Below are positions 6,733 through 7,069 of a DNA stretch of 7,069 bases, one piece after another. Source of the stretch: Gammaproteobacteria bacterium (GTDB taxonomy: Bacteria; Pseudomonadota; Gammaproteobacteria; Magnimaribacterales; Magnimaribacteraceae). Each line of letters starts with the position of its first letter. The stretch's first letter is position 1. Under the pieces are notes generated by a model. It saw nothing but the letters and a program-made list of their open reading frames with translations. It searched no databases and was not told where the DNA came from. Where the stretch lies: NCBI GenBank assembly GCA_012965075.1, contig DTSY01000115.1, positions 1 to 7,069 on the forward strand, in the 5' to 3' direction. Position numbers and translations under genes: made by a program.

Positions 6733-7069
6733 CTAAAGATCCCATAGCGGTAATATTAAAGCCAGCATCAACATAAAGAGTTTCACCCGTGATTCCACTC
6801 GCTAGGTCTGAAGCCAAGAACGTTGCAGCATTTCCGACTTCTTCAGTAGATACGTTTCTGCCTAAAGGAGCTCTGCTGGCGTTATAGGAAAGCATTTTTC
6901 TAAAGTTTTTAACTCCAGAAGCAGCTAGAGTTTTAATAGGGCCTGCTGAGATTGCATTAACTCTGTGGCCTTCTTGGCCTAATGAAGTAGCCAAAAATCT
7001 TACACTAGCTTCCAAACTAGCTTTGGCTAGGCCCATCACATTGTAATTTGGTAAAGTTTTTTGTGATCC
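6719..7069 (-). CDS. fabI: Enoyl-[acyl-carrier-protein] reductase FabI (NADH), C-terminal part, cut by the window edge
   Basis: FabI reduces trans-2-enoyl-ACP to acyl-ACP with NADH, the last step of each fatty-acid elongation cycle, in the cytosol. Only the C-terminal 116 residues are present; the open frame runs to base 7069 without a start. The fragment begins GSQKTLPNYNVMGLAK, which holds the catalytic Tyr-x6-Lys pair of the FabI branch of the short-chain dehydrogenase superfamily (Tyr at 7043-7045, Lys at 7022-7024). It continues with RVNAISAGPIKTLAASG, the segment around the substrate-binding loop, and with YVDAGFNITAMG near the end, all close to E. coli FabI. The nucleotide-binding N-terminal half lies outside the window. 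It converges on ppiD, overlapping its last 8 bases. The GTG at 7037-7039 is the Val of NYNVMG, not a start. Confidence 0.97.
   Translation of the reverse strand, partial: GSQKTLPNYNVMGLAKASLEASVRFLATSLGQEGHRVNAISAGPIKTLAASGVKNFRKMLSYNASRAPLGRNVSTEEVGNAATFLASDLASGITGETLYVDAGFNITAMGSLEDSN

Noticed and set aside
6715..6736. Palindromes TTAATTAA (6715-6722) and TTAGAA-TC-TTCTAA (6723-6736)
   Set aside because: They are short AT-rich palindromes expected by chance. The 2-nt centre of the second is too small for an RNA loop, and the longer repeat 6698-6732 explains the region better.
7037..7039. GTG that could be read as the start of a short minus-strand dehydrogenase-like gene
   Set aside because: The frame stays open to the window edge and encodes the conserved FabI sequence LPNYN upstream of it, so this codon is an internal valine.
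87..7069. A hidden novel system, mobile element or CRISPR array
   Set aside because: Nearly all the sequence is accounted for by intact core genes in a conserved order. I saw no direct-repeat array, terminal inverted repeats, tRNA or foreign-looking gene.

Overview
This window is a conserved chromosomal housekeeping block from an AT-rich gammaproteobacterium. The gene order is (tig tail)–clpP–clpX–lon–hupB–ppiD on the plus strand, followed by a convergent fabI on the minus strand. The tig–clpP–clpX–lon–hupB–ppiD order is typical of Gammaproteobacteria, and the ClpP, ClpX, Lon and HU proteins read closely like their Escherichia coli/Pseudomonas counterparts. The low G+C (judged by eye, not counted), short gaps and Lys/Glu/Ile-rich proteins would suit a streamlined marine lineage such as the SAR86 cluster. 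That placement is a guess.

Layout: bases 3-41 encode the last residues of an upstream gene, probably trigger factor. The ATP-dependent protease genes clpP (87-701) and clpX (710-1984) are separated by only 8 nt, and lon (2008-4407) follows after 23 nt, with no terminator between any of them; they look like one transcript. The 103-nt lon–hupB gap is the most structured non-coding stretch. It holds a near-consensus sigma-70-type promoter, a dyad around that promoter, and a leader with nested inverted repeats that reach the Shine-Dalgarno sequence. hupB (4511-4780, GTG start) ends at a strong intrinsic terminator. ppiD (4843-6726) starts only 11 nt after the terminator's T-tract. ppiD and fabI (6719 to the right edge, 3' part only) converge and overlap by 8 bp, and an 8-bp inverted repeat spans both stop codons.

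Functionally, clpP, clpX, lon and ppiD (and tig, if correctly identified) serve protein folding and quality control. Trigger factor handles nascent chains, ClpXP and Lon degrade cytosolic substrates, and PpiD is a membrane-anchored periplasmic chaperone. HU is the nucleoid protein and FabI the last reductase of the fatty-acid elongation cycle. All complete genes look intact, with catalytic residues present. I see no mobile element, CRISPR array, RNA gene, defence cassette or other novel system. The points worth a second look are regulatory or architectural: the hupB promoter/leader, the terminator–ppiD junction, the shared 3' end of ppiD and fabI, and a PpiD parvulin domain that keeps catalytic residues lost in E. 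coli PpiD.
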